Made by a program: the position numbers and the translations under genes. Of a stretch of 64,000 bases of DNA, positions 23,513 through 35,341 are shown one piece after another. The stretch spans positions 248,001 to 312,000 of the forward strand of contig JAIXMG010000019.1 of assembly GCA_025201345.1 (NCBI GenBank), given 5' to 3'. The DNA comes from Thamnidium elegans. Lineage: Eukaryota > Mucoromycota > Mucoromycetes > Mucorales > Mucoraceae. Numbering within the stretch: position 1 is the first letter of the stretch; each line of letters begins with the position of its first letter. The notes under the pieces were generated by a model. It did no database searches. It saw only the letters and a list, made by a program, of their open reading frames with translations, and had not been told where the DNA came from.

Positions 23513-24671
23513 TTTCTTTTTTGTTTTTCTGAATATTTCGTGAGACGTTAAGATGGGACTTACCGGAAAACACTATTGTCGTGATCGTTCTTAACAAATA
23601 ATCAGTTATGATAATGTATAGAAGATGTCTTTGTTATATTTTAGCTTTAGATATTAATTTATATTATTTTTAAGTAGTACAAAAGGTATTACAACACTAG
23701 CAGAGGAAGAATAAATTCATTTCTTCACCCTACTAAAGGAATGAATTATGTCCCTTTTTATCTTAATAACGTTTTATTATCAATTAGACAAATACAGTAA
23801 AAATAATCATGTAGAAAATATATGTAACTTGTGAATAAAAATATGCTCAAGCGAGTCCCCACCAGGAGTTGAATCAGGTCCCTTTTATTGGTATGATGTA
23901 ATATAACGATTATCAAAAATAAATAAATGCATGCTAATATGAACTTGGTATTACACACTTTATGTCCTAGTATTAAAAACTAGTTGACGTTTACACGTAA
24001 GTTTATATTTAGAATATCTGATTTTGAGAATTTGAAGCGTTTTTTTTTCCTCTCTGACTCAGACCACATTAGTTTAGTTAGCAAAAGGAAATGTGTAGTG
24101 CTGCGCTGGCAGATGGGCAACTTTTTGTTTGTTTTCTTTTTGGTGACCAAAAATTATTCCGTAAACACTGTAATCATTACTTTCTTGCTCATAATAACTT
24201 AGGCGATAGCAAAAAGAAAAAAAAACGTCCCCACTTCAGTAGAATGGATAAACTATACTGTGATTTAGCTCCTACATACTTTGTTTCTACGTACGAAAAC
24301 TTACTTGCAAACAGACGAAATTCACCAGCCGCACTGTAGATCAAAAAAGCTAAAAATATCTATGATCACTGTTACAGCCAATGAGGTGCAATACTATTCT
24401 GCACTAACTTGTTAAAAAATACTCATATATAGATATATATATAGTTACATGTAGATATATATATAGATATATTTTGTAATGCCTCTTTTTAGAGATAAAT
24501 CTAAGAAAAAATGGTTGCAATTTTCTTTGTAGGTGCAGCGAATACAATAAAGGCTATTTTTGCATTCGTGTCACACGCCATATTTTAAGCCCTCCAAACA
24601 ATAAACAAGTATAAATATATAAAAAAAAGAAAGAGAAAAAAAAATGATTCAAAACTTTCTTTTAATAATTT
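23513..24671. other. Intergenic, about 1.2 kb
   Basis: AT-rich spacer after the tRNA with a TATATATAGATA-type simple repeat at about 24425-24475. The open frame at 24091-24339 has no signal, domain or splice-supported extension and is not called. No other gene seen. Confidence 0.55.
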
Positions 24672-25889
24672 ATGGAGCAAATATTATTACCTAAAAATGC
24701 AAAGTACGTAGCTGAGAATTTGGTAAGGTGTTTAACAACACCTACCTTGATTCCTTCAATTCTATACAGGTAATATGTAACTCTTTATCTAAAGAAAGAA
24801 ATTAATGTTTTAAAATAGTGTTCTCGGTGGTATACTTACGTTTGTTATCTACGACAAGTATGTAAGAAAGGGATACTTTTTACCTTATATATATTTTGGA
24901 ACGACAGCATGTACGTATATAAAACAAATGGTTATACCCGCAAAGACTAATTAATCTTTTTTTTTTTTGGATAATAGTGTTATATACCTTTTCTCATATA
25001 TTTTTAATCATTTTTGTCGAAGAAGAACGCCAATATATAGAAAGCCACAAAAATGACAACGAAGAAGAAGATGTCAAAAGCATCGCACACGAAAATGCTT
25101 TATACGGTTCATTGATTGTTGCCGCTGTCGGTTCCTATTTTGCAATACTAGGTTTACTTCGTCTATTAGAAATTTGGATTCGAGTCGGTTTACAGAGAAA
25201 TCTTCATCTATCCAAGTATTATCTAGGAATTTTAACAGCTATTCTATCAGCTATACCATTTATCATTGTCATCTGTGGAGACGTTCTTCTGATTCAAGAA
25301 TCCGGTTTACAAGAAGATGAAGATCCTGAGCAAGTTAAAAAAGCATTGACACTTCGATTGATAGCCTCCATTTTCAACGTACTATTGATTTTGTTTTATT
25401 TTATTATTTGCTTAGCCTATGCATGGTCAACTTATATCTCAAACGTGGTAGAAAAAACACTTATGAAATTAGAAGCAAATTCAATTTCTTCAGAAACAAT
25501 TGCTTTGGTACAGAAAACTTTCAAGAAAACTCTCTTTATGTTAATAGCGTTAGGGCTACTTTCTCTGGCTCGATTTATACATGATTTATATGTTACAGCA
25601 TTGGTAATTAGAGAAGGCCCTGTTTGGGATGCAAATAGTTATTTAGTGCTGGTCGTAATTGATGGACTTGCTTTATTGATTGTTACATACTTATGTAATC
25701 TTTCTAACGTGAAGGAATTAATAGTTGTAAGTATAACAGTGAACCATTATAGGTATTTAAACTAATATGATCATTATATAGTTTTCTAAAATGAGATCTA
25801 AGCCTCGTAATAAAAAGAAAAAGGAACGAAATACAGAAGAGGTTATTCTTTTATCTCGTTCTCCAATTCATTTCGATGTAGAGCGCTAA
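24672..25889 (+). CDS. Seven-transmembrane-helix protein, unknown family
   Basis: Integral membrane protein of unrecognised family. Exons 24672-24769, 24819-24910, 24978-25726, 25782-25889 give 348 aa with exact phase closure. Seven hydrophobic segments are visible at about residues 20-45, 50-78, 105-130, 142-166, 186-212, 228-256 and 262-285. After helix 2 comes an acidic loop (EEERQYIESHKNDNEEED). The C-terminus is basic (RSKPRNKKKKERN) and ends SPIHFDVER; by the positive-inside rule the tail is cytosolic. No GPCR (DRY), Rta1 or transporter signature was recognised. Exon 3 alone carries helices 3-7. The splice model is supported by continuous hydrophobic segments across introns 1 and 2. Function cannot be assigned. 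Confidence 0.75.
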
Positions 25890-27370
25890 TAGGATATGAC
25901 TAGAGTTAAACAAAAATAATACCATCTGTTAGTACATTTTATACTGAATAATACGAGTTTTTTTTTCTTTCTCCGTGGTTCCTATGGTGAAAGTTCTTTA
26001 CTCGTAAATCTTTGTACTTTATTAAAAATATACATTCTTCTATAAATAAATCCTTTATTACTTATCACCGGATCAATAAATATATTGTAAGCCTAGAAGG
26101 GTCACAACCTACTTGCTATCATTTCCATATTAGAAACTAATTTTTTCTTTTTTCAACGTGTAAATTAACTTTTATGAAACGTTTTTAATTACACAGGCGC
26201 GAATCATTTATACTGTGATATAGTTTGATGAGACTAAATCAAGCTTTGTACTCAAAATATGCAGGGCTTTGTGGATATTTTAAGTGAAGGTACTAGTTTA
26301 TATTTTTTTGTGGCTGAGGATTTTTAAGAATGTAATGTATTTTTATCTCTTTCCTCTTAAGGCTATTTTTCGATCAATAGCAAAAAAAGTACGTAGACGT
26401 TTGATGGAAGTTAAACTCACAAGTTTAAAAATATAAGCTCTTAATGTCTTGTCGTCTACTACAGAAAATATTCTCCGTTGTATATATGATTATCCCCTTT
26501 TAACCTCACAAAAAAAAAAAATAATAACATTATTTCAGAAAATTCTTTAAAAAAGTGCCCTGACATATTATCCCCTCGTTGAAGAACCTGGATTATACTA
26601 TAAGCTTTCTGTCACTTTTTTTTTAATAGGACCCTGATATACCTCTCAATGTCTCCTTATTCATAATAACCGAATGTTGTATTCTTACTAACAATAAAGA
26701 TTGCATCTCAAACTTGTTTTCTGCAAATAAAAAAGCTTGATTATAAGTATAATGAAGTAAAAACCGTTAATTATCTTTTATATATATATAACCCCCCCCC
26801 ATGATATTACCTAGCCACTAAAAAAAAAAATTCTAATTCTTACCATAACTTGCAACGGAAATATTTGATTTCGATTGATATGAAAATGATTGTAAAAAAT
26901 TCAAAACTAAACCTTGTCAAGAATTTAATTTTATTGATTCACACAACGGAAGTTTAAAGAATTTTCTTTTTCGGATTTATTTCTGCCCTGCAAAACTAGA
27001 CAATACATTCAATTTTCCTACATCTATTGAATTAATATCATCGGTTGCGTAACAAAGTAAAGCTCCTACTAACCATTTTTTTTTTCTAAAAAAAAGAAAA
27101 TATATATGATCTCTTGTTTGTATAATTTATCTACTACCCATTTATTGCGTTCAATCGAAAACAGACGATTTTTATTTTTTATTTTTATCGTGTATGCGGT
27201 CCGTTAAAAAAAAAAGAGTAGAAAAAAAAAAAAGGGCATTCTTTACCAATTAAAAAAAAAAATACATATAAATAGTCCCGTTAATTCGAGCATTCTCGAA
27301 CTTATTACTACATTTCTTTCTGTTACATATTACCCTACTTCCAAAATCAACAGTATATACCAGTAAATAA
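25890..27370. other. Intergenic, about 1.5 kb
   Basis: AT-rich spacer with many A and T runs and a C run at 26793-26801. No open frame with recognisable content. The right end holds a TATA-like ATACATATAAATAG at 27261-27274, 97 nt before the next ATG. Nothing else identified. Confidence 0.55.
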
Positions 27371-28114
27371 ATGAAGTTTCTCGCCCTTTCAGCTGTCGCT
27401 GCTTTAGCCGTTTGTGTCTCTGCCACTCCTGCTGGACACATGGAGTAAGTTGAATTAATCTTTATAACCTAATAATTCCCTCAATTAACATTACAAATTA
27501 ACAGTTTGGCCAAGCGTACCAATATTGCCACAAATACTGTCGTTGTAAATGGCCAAACAATGGTTCAAGTTGTTGACAATGCCGCTTCCGTTGAAACCGA
27601 TACCGAAGTTTCAGTCAGTGTAGTTACAGAAGTGCGTACTGAAGTATCATATATCTGTAAGTATATCATAAACTATTTTTTACACAAAAAAAAAAAACTA
27701 GTCAAGTTCTCATCTCTTTTTATTTTAGACGCTACTTCTGCTACCGATGTTTCTGGCATTATTCAAAGACTCAAGGAAGGACTTGAGGATGCTATTGACC
27801 CTTCAGCTTCTTTAACCAGATCTAGATCAACCACCAGCTCTTCCAGCAGCTCTTCCAGCGACTCTTCCAGTGCTTCACCCAGCAGTTCTTCCAGTGACTC
27901 TTCCAGCAGCTCTGAATCCAGCTCTGAATCCAGCTCTGAATCCAGCTCTGCCTCTAGCTCTGCCTCTAGCTCTGAATCCAGCTCTGAATCCAGCTCTGAA
28001 TCCAGCTCTGAATCCAGCTCTGATTCTAGCTCTGAATCCAGCTCTGATTCTAGCTCTGATTCTAGCTCTTCCTCTAGTTCTGATTCTAGCTCTTCCTCTT
28101 CCACTACTCCTTAG
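27371..28114 (+). CDS. Secreted serine-rich repeat protein
   Basis: Predicted cell-wall or secreted protein. Exons 27371-27444, 27505-27656, 27729-28114 give 203 aa. Residues 1-18 form a clear signal peptide (MKFLALSAVAALAVCVSA). LAKR at about 26-29 is a likely Kex2 cleavage site. Residues 30-80 are a Val/Thr-rich segment. From about residue 110 to the end the protein is nearly all Ser with Asp, Glu and Ala in units such as SSSE and SSSD, probably an O-mannosylated stalk. The last residues (SSTTP) contain no hydrophobic GPI-anchor tail. The stretch 27901-28100 is built from 12-nt units near GAATCCAGCTCT, so unequal recombination could change its length. Antisense and other-frame open frames over the repeat are shadows. 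No enzymatic domain. Confidence 0.8.
27901..28100 (+). repeat. Coding 12-nt tandem repeat, unit near GAATCCAGCTCT
   Basis: About 15 imperfect head-to-tail copies, each encoding four residues (E/D/A/S-S-S-S). Variants GATTCTAGCTCT and GCCTCTAGCTCT differ mostly at third positions or swap Glu, Asp and Ala, keeping the frame. The periodicity is plain in the sequence, for example five consecutive GAATCCAGCTCT-type units around 27973-28020. Confidence 0.85.
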
Positions 28115-28790
28115 TTATTTCTTTTCTCGACATAGCTGTGTGTTTAAAGCTAATACCTATGGAAATATCCTTAAACTTTTTAGAACTCCCCTTTTTAAAT
28201 ATTAAAAAATAAATAACTTAATTTAATAAATATATCTAGAATATATTTATTGTCACAAACAAAAAAGTCTTTTATTATGTAAAAAAATTGTACATTTTAA
28301 AAGGTTCTACTGCATTAAATATGTATATTACAAAATGCAGCAATAAGTAATAAGATCTCCAAGCGCTATCTTTTAACGCAGTGGATACACGAAGGATATA
28401 TTTCATGCACGTCATGCCAATTGCCAAAGTTGGGTCTTTGTTTATATTTGGTGTGTAACGAGTGACAGTGTAATTGAACAACGGAACAAGTATAAGGCCA
28501 TACCTTGTAATATTTTATCCTGCATAAACTTTGTATGCGTTAAAAAAATATAAAATAATAGACATTCCTCTTTTACGAGAAAGAAAAGTAGCATATTTGT
28601 ACAAAAAAAACGTGTCGCACTTTTTCGAAAAAGTGTTTGTGTATAGAAGCTGGCTTGTGCGTTTTAAATGCGCGTGTATGTTTACAAATAGGTTACACAC
28701 GAAAATTTTGCCGTTGGTACTTATACTCCTTAAAAAAAAATCAACTTTGCTATTCCTTCTTTTTTCTTTTTTTAAAAAAATATAATTAAT
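28115..28790. other. Intergenic, about 0.7 kb
   Basis: AT-rich spacer. Open frames on both strands at 28275-28785 are overlapping, lack domains and are not called. The caleosin start follows a TTTTTTAAAAAAATATAATTAAT leader. Confidence 0.5.
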
Positions 28791-30725
28791 ATGAGCTTAT
28801 TTAAAGGTAAAAACTTATATATAATTTTTTCTTCTTTCTTTTACTCTTTTCTAATATATTCATATAGCAAGTAATACATCATCTAAAATGAGTGAAAGAG
28901 AACCAGCTGAAGAATCAGTAAGTTAAACATACAATTTATTCTTATATTACTTACAATTTATTCTTAAAAAAAAAGGGTATCCAAAAGCATGTCAAGTTTT
29001 GGGATAGAAAACATAAAGGCTACATTACCCCACTTGACACGATTTCAGGTATAAATAAATAGATAGATTAAAATTTAAAACGTGTTTAGTGACAATGTGA
29101 TGCTCTTTAAGGTTTTATCACACTTGGATATAGCACTTTGTTCAGTATTGCCGTGGGTGCATTTGTTGGTATTTTTCTGTCTATTTCCACCCAAAAAGGA
29201 TGGTTCCCAGACCCTCTATGTCGCTCTAATGTCCGAAATCTTATTCGTTCCAAAAAAGAAACTCAGTGTAATCAAGGCGCTTACGATGCTAATGGATTGT
29301 TTGTTCCAGAGAAATTTGATAGTTTGTTTAGCAAGTACGCCAACTCGGACAAATCAGGCAAGACTATCACCGTCGCGGAGTTAATACGAATGACTCAGGA
29401 GCAAGAGAGATTGGGAAAGGATGTCAAAGCATGGTAAATTCAATATAAATGCAATAAGCACGGTTTCTTATTTTTTTTTTATAGGGCTACATGTATGATT
29501 GAATTAAGTACAGCTTATTTTTTCATTGGCCATCGAGGCTACTTGACAAAAGAAGATGTCCGCTCTGCATATGATGTAAGTAAATAAACAAAAACAAAAT
29601 CCCTCTGTTGTTTATATTAAAATACAAACAAAATCATTTATATACTAGGGTACTCTTTTCTATCGCTTAAGAGATACACATCGCTTAATGATTAAGCAAG
29701 GTTCTGTCGCTAATATTGATTCAACCGGACCTGGTCTCGGTGGTTCTTATCTTGCATCCAGTCACGGTTTATTAAGTCCAAGAGGAATTGAAAATCGAGT
29801 ACAAAACTTATTACATGCATTACAGTCAAAGTCTTCTGCTTTAGTATCCGACAAGCGTTTACGTGGTTGGGTCTCATATGTTCAAGAAGGCACCGAATCT
29901 ATTAAGAATAGTAGTATTATTCCTCGTGGAATCATTAGTTCTCCTTCATCTATTATCCGCGGCGTAACGACACCCAAGGCCTCCATGTACAGATCATCCA
30001 AACATGAAGATCCTGCCACTTTGTTTCCCGAAGGACTTACAGGAGTAGCTAAACCCGAGTCTATGCCGACTGACCCAAAGGTATTAAATACTTATTTGAG
30101 AAAAGAAGAAGATGACACGATTTCGACCAAAGAAGCTCAACACTCGGATATCAACGAGCAAACTTATATTAGAATTACAAATGAAAAAGAGCCAGTTTCA
30201 CACTTTATTGATGATTCTTTTGTTGCACCTAAACCACAGAAATCAGTTTCGACCATCACAAGCCATAGTTTGTTCCAGGATGGATTCCTTAAGGATGAAA
30301 CAGATGACTGGCCTAATCAAGGTTTAACTGGAGTAAAAAACGGTAATACTAAAAGACCTGCCAGTTCTATTTCTTCATCTTCTCTTAGTCCATCCAGTAG
30401 TGGTAGCTCAGAAGTAGGAGACAAATGTAATATGGATGTAAGTAGTAAAAATGTGGCTTATATTCCTACTACGCAATCGCCTCCTCCTCCCCAGCTTATA
30501 CAAGAAGGAGAAGTTCGTTCTATCGAAGTACCTACTTCCGTTATTACTCCTCCGCCCGACGAAAAACCTGTTACTTATGTCGCACCCTCGAACATCAATA
30601 ACAAAAAGACAAAATCTAAAAGTAAAAAAGGTAAGCCCGGACAAACTTCACCAACCGGCCATAGCGAGTCTGGTCAAGAAACTCATACAAAAGAAAGAAA
30701 TCCTATTGCTACAGATGCAAAGTAA
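28791..30725 (+). CDS. Caleosin-like lipid-droplet protein with long disordered tail
   Basis: Caleosins are lipid-droplet/ER proteins with one EF-hand, a membrane hairpin and, in many, heme peroxygenase activity. Exons 28791-28806 (16 nt), 28868-28917, 28976-29048, 29112-29433, 29485-29575, 29649-30725 give 542 aa. Core: KHVKFWDRKHKGYITPLD (EF-hand loop at 32-43), hydrophobic segment FSIAVGAFVGIFLSI, then GWFPDPLC (proline region), GAYDANGLFVPEKFDSLFSKYA, TAYFFIGHRGYLTKEDVRSAYDGTLFYRLR. Departures from the family: EF-hand ligand positions 3 and 5 are Lys, and the KHGSD-type stretch with the second conserved His is replaced by KKETQCNQ, while the His before the EF-hand is kept. After the core (about residue 192) come some 350 Ser/Pro/Lys-rich residues, including PPPPQ and KKTKSKSKKGK, unusual for a family of about 200-300 aa. 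Convergent with the RhoGEF gene. Confidence 0.8.
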
Positions 30726-30912
30726 ACAATGTTTTTTTCTCAAAAATTTTCCTCACTTTTCTGCAGTTTATTGATCCATGTATTGTTAAATAAACAAATA
30801 GTTTTCTTTTAATTGAAACAAAATGCATGTATCAGAAAATTATATGACTATAAAAGGGTTTATTTCTTTTTTTTTTAAAAAAAAAAAGAAAAAAGAAAAC
30901 TATGTAATTTAT

Positions 30913-33006
30913 TTACTTTTTCAAGTTATTTCGAGGTTGAAGAAAATGAGGGAAAAACTATATACATATATATATATATAAAGCACTTGTCAGTAGAAAA
31001 TAAAATAAAATTCGAACAAGTATATATTACCTTTTTCTTTGAACTTGTTGGTGTACTTTGACAGATACTACTATTACTATTGGTCATTTTTTGATCTCTA
31101 TTTGTTTCTGATAAAGTAGGAGGCTTTGAAGACAAAGTAGAAGAAGAAGAATTTACAAGAGAAGGAACGGAGCTCATCATATTATTTCGCCGAGATTTTC
31201 CAGGCGTACCCATTTGACCTAATTTCTCTACCATTCTTCCAAAGAATTTTGAGGGTCGGTTAGACAGACTAAGTGTACTATTTGAGGGGGGCAACAAACC
31301 AGCTGTTGTAGTAGTCGTACTCAAGGCTGTAGTCGTAAAAGCTGCTGTTGCAGGTACTGCTTCCGCACACGAAGTGATAGAATTGGATCGATGTAAATAC
31401 GAGTTCCGTTGCGCTAATCGGAATATCATTGAGTCTGTATTTTGTGTACTCACAGACGGTCTTCTACTAGTAGCATCATTATAAACCGGGCTAAAACCAT
31501 CCAGTGGCGCGGGCGAATGAATAAGAGGAGAAGCAATTGGGTCTGCACACGTAGATTTCACCAGTGAAATGACAGAGGAATTTGTATGATTGCTAGGAAT
31601 GAGTCCGACTTTTCTTCGTTTGGTAGACCCATTTCGATTCATACTATTAGCACGAGCTGTTAAAATCGGTGTGGTACAGACATCGTCAAACTTGGTATCT
31701 ACAGATTTACATCGCGTGTGGTATTGATTGAATTTTCGCTGAGACCATTTCTCGGACATACTATTTGAAAAGAAATCACGAAGATCACTAATACTTGATT
31801 GAGATCTTAGACCCGGAGATTGTGCACCGTAGTTATAAGTATGGTGAGCCAATGATGAATCAATCACTGAAAATTCATGGGCACTGAATACCGGTTGTGA
31901 AGCACGATGATTAGCACGTGAAGGCTTATTAAAAATAGCAGATTGCGAAAAACTAGTCGATCCACTAGGCATAGGGAAATGGACGGGCGATTCCGGCTCA
32001 ATAGTCTTGTCTCCACTTGCCTTGTTTTGTGTATGTTGATCAAAACTGGATACAAATAATTGCTCCAATAGGTATTCGTTTGAATCAACGCTATTTGAGT
32101 ACAAGTCTTTGGATTCTTTAATAGCTTTCGATAGAGATTCCATCCAAATGTGTTTTTCTAATTCACATATTGCACTTAGTTCAAGCGTATGTTCATCGCT
32201 ATGTAAAAGCCAAGAATACGTCATGGATCCTTCGCAAGATAATTTTTTTTTTTTGGTTAATCTCCTTGTACTATAGTATATATAAAATGTGTCTAACCTT
32301 CGGTATTTGGTAAATTCTCAATTTCAAATTTACGTAAAGGAAACCAATGCCTAGGTTCATACAACTTGTGCTTCTTTGCTTTAGCCATAATCATATAATG
32401 ATTAAAAAGAGCACATCCTATTCTCTTTGCTTTATTGTCTTCAATACACCTTACTTCCAAAGTTCCAATCAAATTACAAACACCCAATGTGTTAAACCAT
32501 CGTTTCGGTAAACACCAGTCAGAATCCAGTCGAGATAAAAATAATGTAGTCTTTCTTTTGGCCTCCATTTTTGATTTTTCATTATTGATCCGAGTAGCAA
32601 TGACATGAATAGTGTTTTGTGCTTGAGAAAGGATTTCATACTCTTCAGAATCCTTTTGTGTTGCCTTGGTAATACTTTGTAAAAGTAATCTATATCTAAA
32701 TATTCTTTGAAACGGCTAAAATAGGATAGTTAGTTCTTTGTTGAAAATTTTTTCTTTTTCTTTTGTAATACTTGCAATAATTAAATAATCCTCAAAGTTA
32801 AGTCGACTAAATCCAAATGACACACGGTGAAATGTATGTAATCTCTCAATCAAGTTTGTAAATTCTTCGTTTGTTTGTAATAGCTCGTTATAGACTGATA
32901 CTGCGTGATCTTGACGAACGCAATAATCAAGATAAATTTCAAATTTTGGTCCCTATTTCTTTTTTTTTTAGTATTTTTTTTTTTTTTCAATATGTGTATT
33001 CATACA

Positions 33007-33044
<38 letters not shown>

Positions 33045-34343
33045 TCATACCCATTCAACAAAACAGAGGGCAATTCTCTTTAGATTTCCTTTATAAAAGA
33101 TACCGTTTCTTTCTTCTTCTTCATCACCATGTGCTTCTATCAAAGCTTCTGTAAATTTTTCTTGAAAGGCTAATATATCCATAGCGTTTCGTATCAATAT
33201 ATCAACTTCTTCTTGTGAAATACATGTTGCTTCTTTAATAATTGCAAAGAAATGCTACACAAGAAGAGAAGTGTAAAAAAAAAAAATGAGTATTTTTTTG
33301 TTTTTTTTAAAAAAAAGAAGTATCAAACTCACTGTACAAAGAATACCAAGATCCCGGCTATATGTTTCTTCGGTATCCATAAGTTCTTTAATAGCATTTA
33401 AACGTTTAATGGATCGACGTTGTTCCAAAGAACGAACCTCAGGTTTTCGTTGTGTAAGTTCTTCATTTGCCGGTAAGGCCAAGTTGAGCGTACTGATATT
33501 ATTAGGTAAATTGAAGCTTGAGATTTCTTTATCTTCACCTGAAGAGATATAAAGGTCATCATTGACTTCTAATTGCTCTTCCATTGTAATAAATCTTGAT
33601 TTTACGTTTGATTGTAAGTTAGGAATAACCGATGTATAGTTTTGATTGGTATCGGATAGCTTGTCTTCTTCCGTGTCGGGAATTATTGTATTATCATAAT
33701 GTAATTGCATTTTCTTCAGGGACGAAGGAGGAGGTGGCGGTGGAGGAGGTGGTTCATTATTGGTTGCAAGTACTCTATTTTGCTGTGGCAGTCTATGAAT
33801 TGAATCAGAAGATAATACTTGGGTTGTATGATGTTGAGAGAGTTTATTATGTAAAGATTCGGCTGAATAGTATTCGGATATAGCAGTTTCTTCATCATCA
33901 CTTTCGATAGAAGAAGTTGGTGAACGTAATAGATCGGACACAGGATTTCGCTCAGCGGGTACAATAGAAGATGAAACTTCAGAACTATTATGTGTATCTA
34001 CTGAAACTGATTTACTAATTAAAGTTAATTCTCCAGTGGATTGACGAAATTGTTGACGAGGAAACCGTTGATCATCTATAGAAGAAGTATCGGAATTTAA
34101 ATCACTTGAATCTGATATATAGTCTCTGTAGATAATCCCGGTATTCAATTTATGATTTATCACTGCAGAATTTCTATCTACTTTGATATGTTGATCATCT
34201 ATTGTTGGCTCAATTGGCTCAGGTAAAGTCAAAGCTGTAACTAAACTATTTCGACTTTCTACTCGACCTTCGTTAGAGGATCCCGGAGATATTTCTACAC
34301 TGTTTAAATATTCAGATAAATTATCTACAAGAGCATCTGTCAT
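30913..34343 (-). CDS. Rho guanine-nucleotide exchange factor (DH-PH)
   Basis: Activates Rho-family GTPases for polarity or cytokinesis. Exons on the minus strand: 34343-33333, 33254-33051, 32952-32776, 32715-32298, 32229-31031, 30957-30913; 1017 aa. Residues 1-315 are acidic/Ser-rich and disordered, with a run of nine Pro near residue 200 (possible profilin or SH3 binding). The DH domain starts at KRLNAIKELMDTEETYSRDLGIL, continues with QEKFTEALIEA and YCVRQDHAVSVYNELLQ, and ends with LIIPFQRIFRYRLLL. The PH domain follows (CLPKRWFNTLGVCNLIG, HYMIMAKAKK, EKHIWMESLSKAI). The C-terminal 350 residues are Ser/Thr-rich. Intron 3 (32775-32716) uses a GC donor (GCAAGT), needed to keep LIIPFQRI. The last 15-codon exon is less certain: reading through its intron is also open. 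It is divergent from NDUFA6, 337 bp away. Confidence 0.88.
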
Positions 34344-34680
34344 TTATAACAAAAAAAAAAAAAAAAAAGAGTATGTATAAACTATATGAAAAGAAAGAAA
34401 AATATGTAATTTATTTATTCTTTATTTTTTTTTTTAAAAAAAAAAAAAAGTTCCGTTATATGGAATTGAACTGTCTTTATCATGCATTCACTATTTAAAC
34501 AAACAAGGATTATCTTCTAGAAACAGTGAACAGTGTAATGCCGGATGTTTAAAAAAAAAAACCTCAAATGATGACGCAAGGAGTTGATTTTTTTTTTTTT
34601 TTTGTAGTCGTTCTTAATTCTGGGGTTAAAGATTTCTCTAGTCGTAAATCCTCTCCTCCCCACTCTAACTATATAATTAA
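34344..34680. promoter_or_regulatory. Bidirectional promoter region between RhoGEF and NDUFA6
   Basis: A 337-bp gap between divergent start codons, with A runs at 34351-34369 and T runs near 34590. It must hold both core promoters. No specific factor site was recognised. Confidence 0.5.
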
Positions 34681-35153
34681 ATGATTCAACACGGAGTCTT
34701 TGCCGTTTCTAATTTTGCTGTTACTACAGCTTCTGCTACCTCTGCTAATGAAGCTAGAGCTCGTGCTTTAGCTCTCTACAGACAATTTCAAAAATCTGTA
34801 AATATATATCTATATTTTTTTTTAATACAACTCTTTGCAAGACAAAAAAAGTTTGACACCACGATTAATTAGTAATTTTTTTTTTTTGTTAGGTTCCTGA
34901 AATGATGAAGCTTCATGAAATCAATATGCCTACATCAGCCATTCGTGCAAAGATTCGTGAGGAATTCGAAAGACATCGTAACGTTGAAAAGCTCGAAGTT
35001 CGTGATATTTTGTACGCAAAGGGTCAAATGGAATATCAAGAAGTTATGAACGTCTGGAAGCAAAACAACCATATCATGAACTACTTCGCCAAAGAAGAAG
35101 CACCACCCAAACCTACAACTTTCTTGGATAAATTTTATGAAGGAAGATCTTAG
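34681..35153 (+). CDS. Complex I accessory subunit NDUFA6/B14 (LYR protein)
   Basis: Accessory subunit of mitochondrial NADH:ubiquinone oxidoreductase that binds the acyl-carrier protein through its LYR motif. Exons 34681-34797 and 34893-35153 give 125 aa, normal for the family. The LYR motif is ALALYRQFQKS, split from VPEMMKLHEINM by the single intron (GTAAAT...GTTAG, phase 0). The downstream family segment IREEFERHRNVEKLEVRDILYAKGQMEYQEVMNVWKQ is clear. No cleavable presequence is obvious, as in other LYR proteins. Convergent with the F-box gene on the minus strand, 188 bp apart. Confidence 0.93.
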
Positions 35154-35341
35154 ATTCAGAGCAACATTGACAAAATATAAAATAAAGTCGTCTTTTTTTT
35201 TTTGAAGTATATAAAAAAGAACAGGAGAGAGTATTTTTTTTATTTTTATTATTAGTAGTAATAATAATAGTATTAGGGGGAAGTGTAGAAAATATAAAAA
35301 GGGGAAGCAGGAGGGAAGAAGGGGGGGGGGGAAGAGTAAAA

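Noticed and set aside
23845..23890. tRNA-like B-box (GATTCAACTCC on the minus strand) near GCGAGTCCCCACCAGG
   Set aside because: The T-stem arms do not pair properly and no D arm or anticodon arm could be drawn upstream; probably chance or a very old remnant.
24091..24339. 82-aa frame before the seven-helix gene
   Set aside because: No signal peptide, domain or splice extension; upstream sequence is ordinary spacer.
24425..24475. TATATAGATA-type repeats considered as an array
   Set aside because: A simple microsatellite without spacers or fixed repeat length; not a CRISPR or satellite array.
27763..28205. Long open frames antisense to, and in another frame of, the Ser-repeat gene (Glu/Leu-rich and Leu/Asn/Pro-rich)
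   Set aside because: They exist only because a 12-nt repeat without stops in any frame is open everywhere; no start context, signal or splice support.
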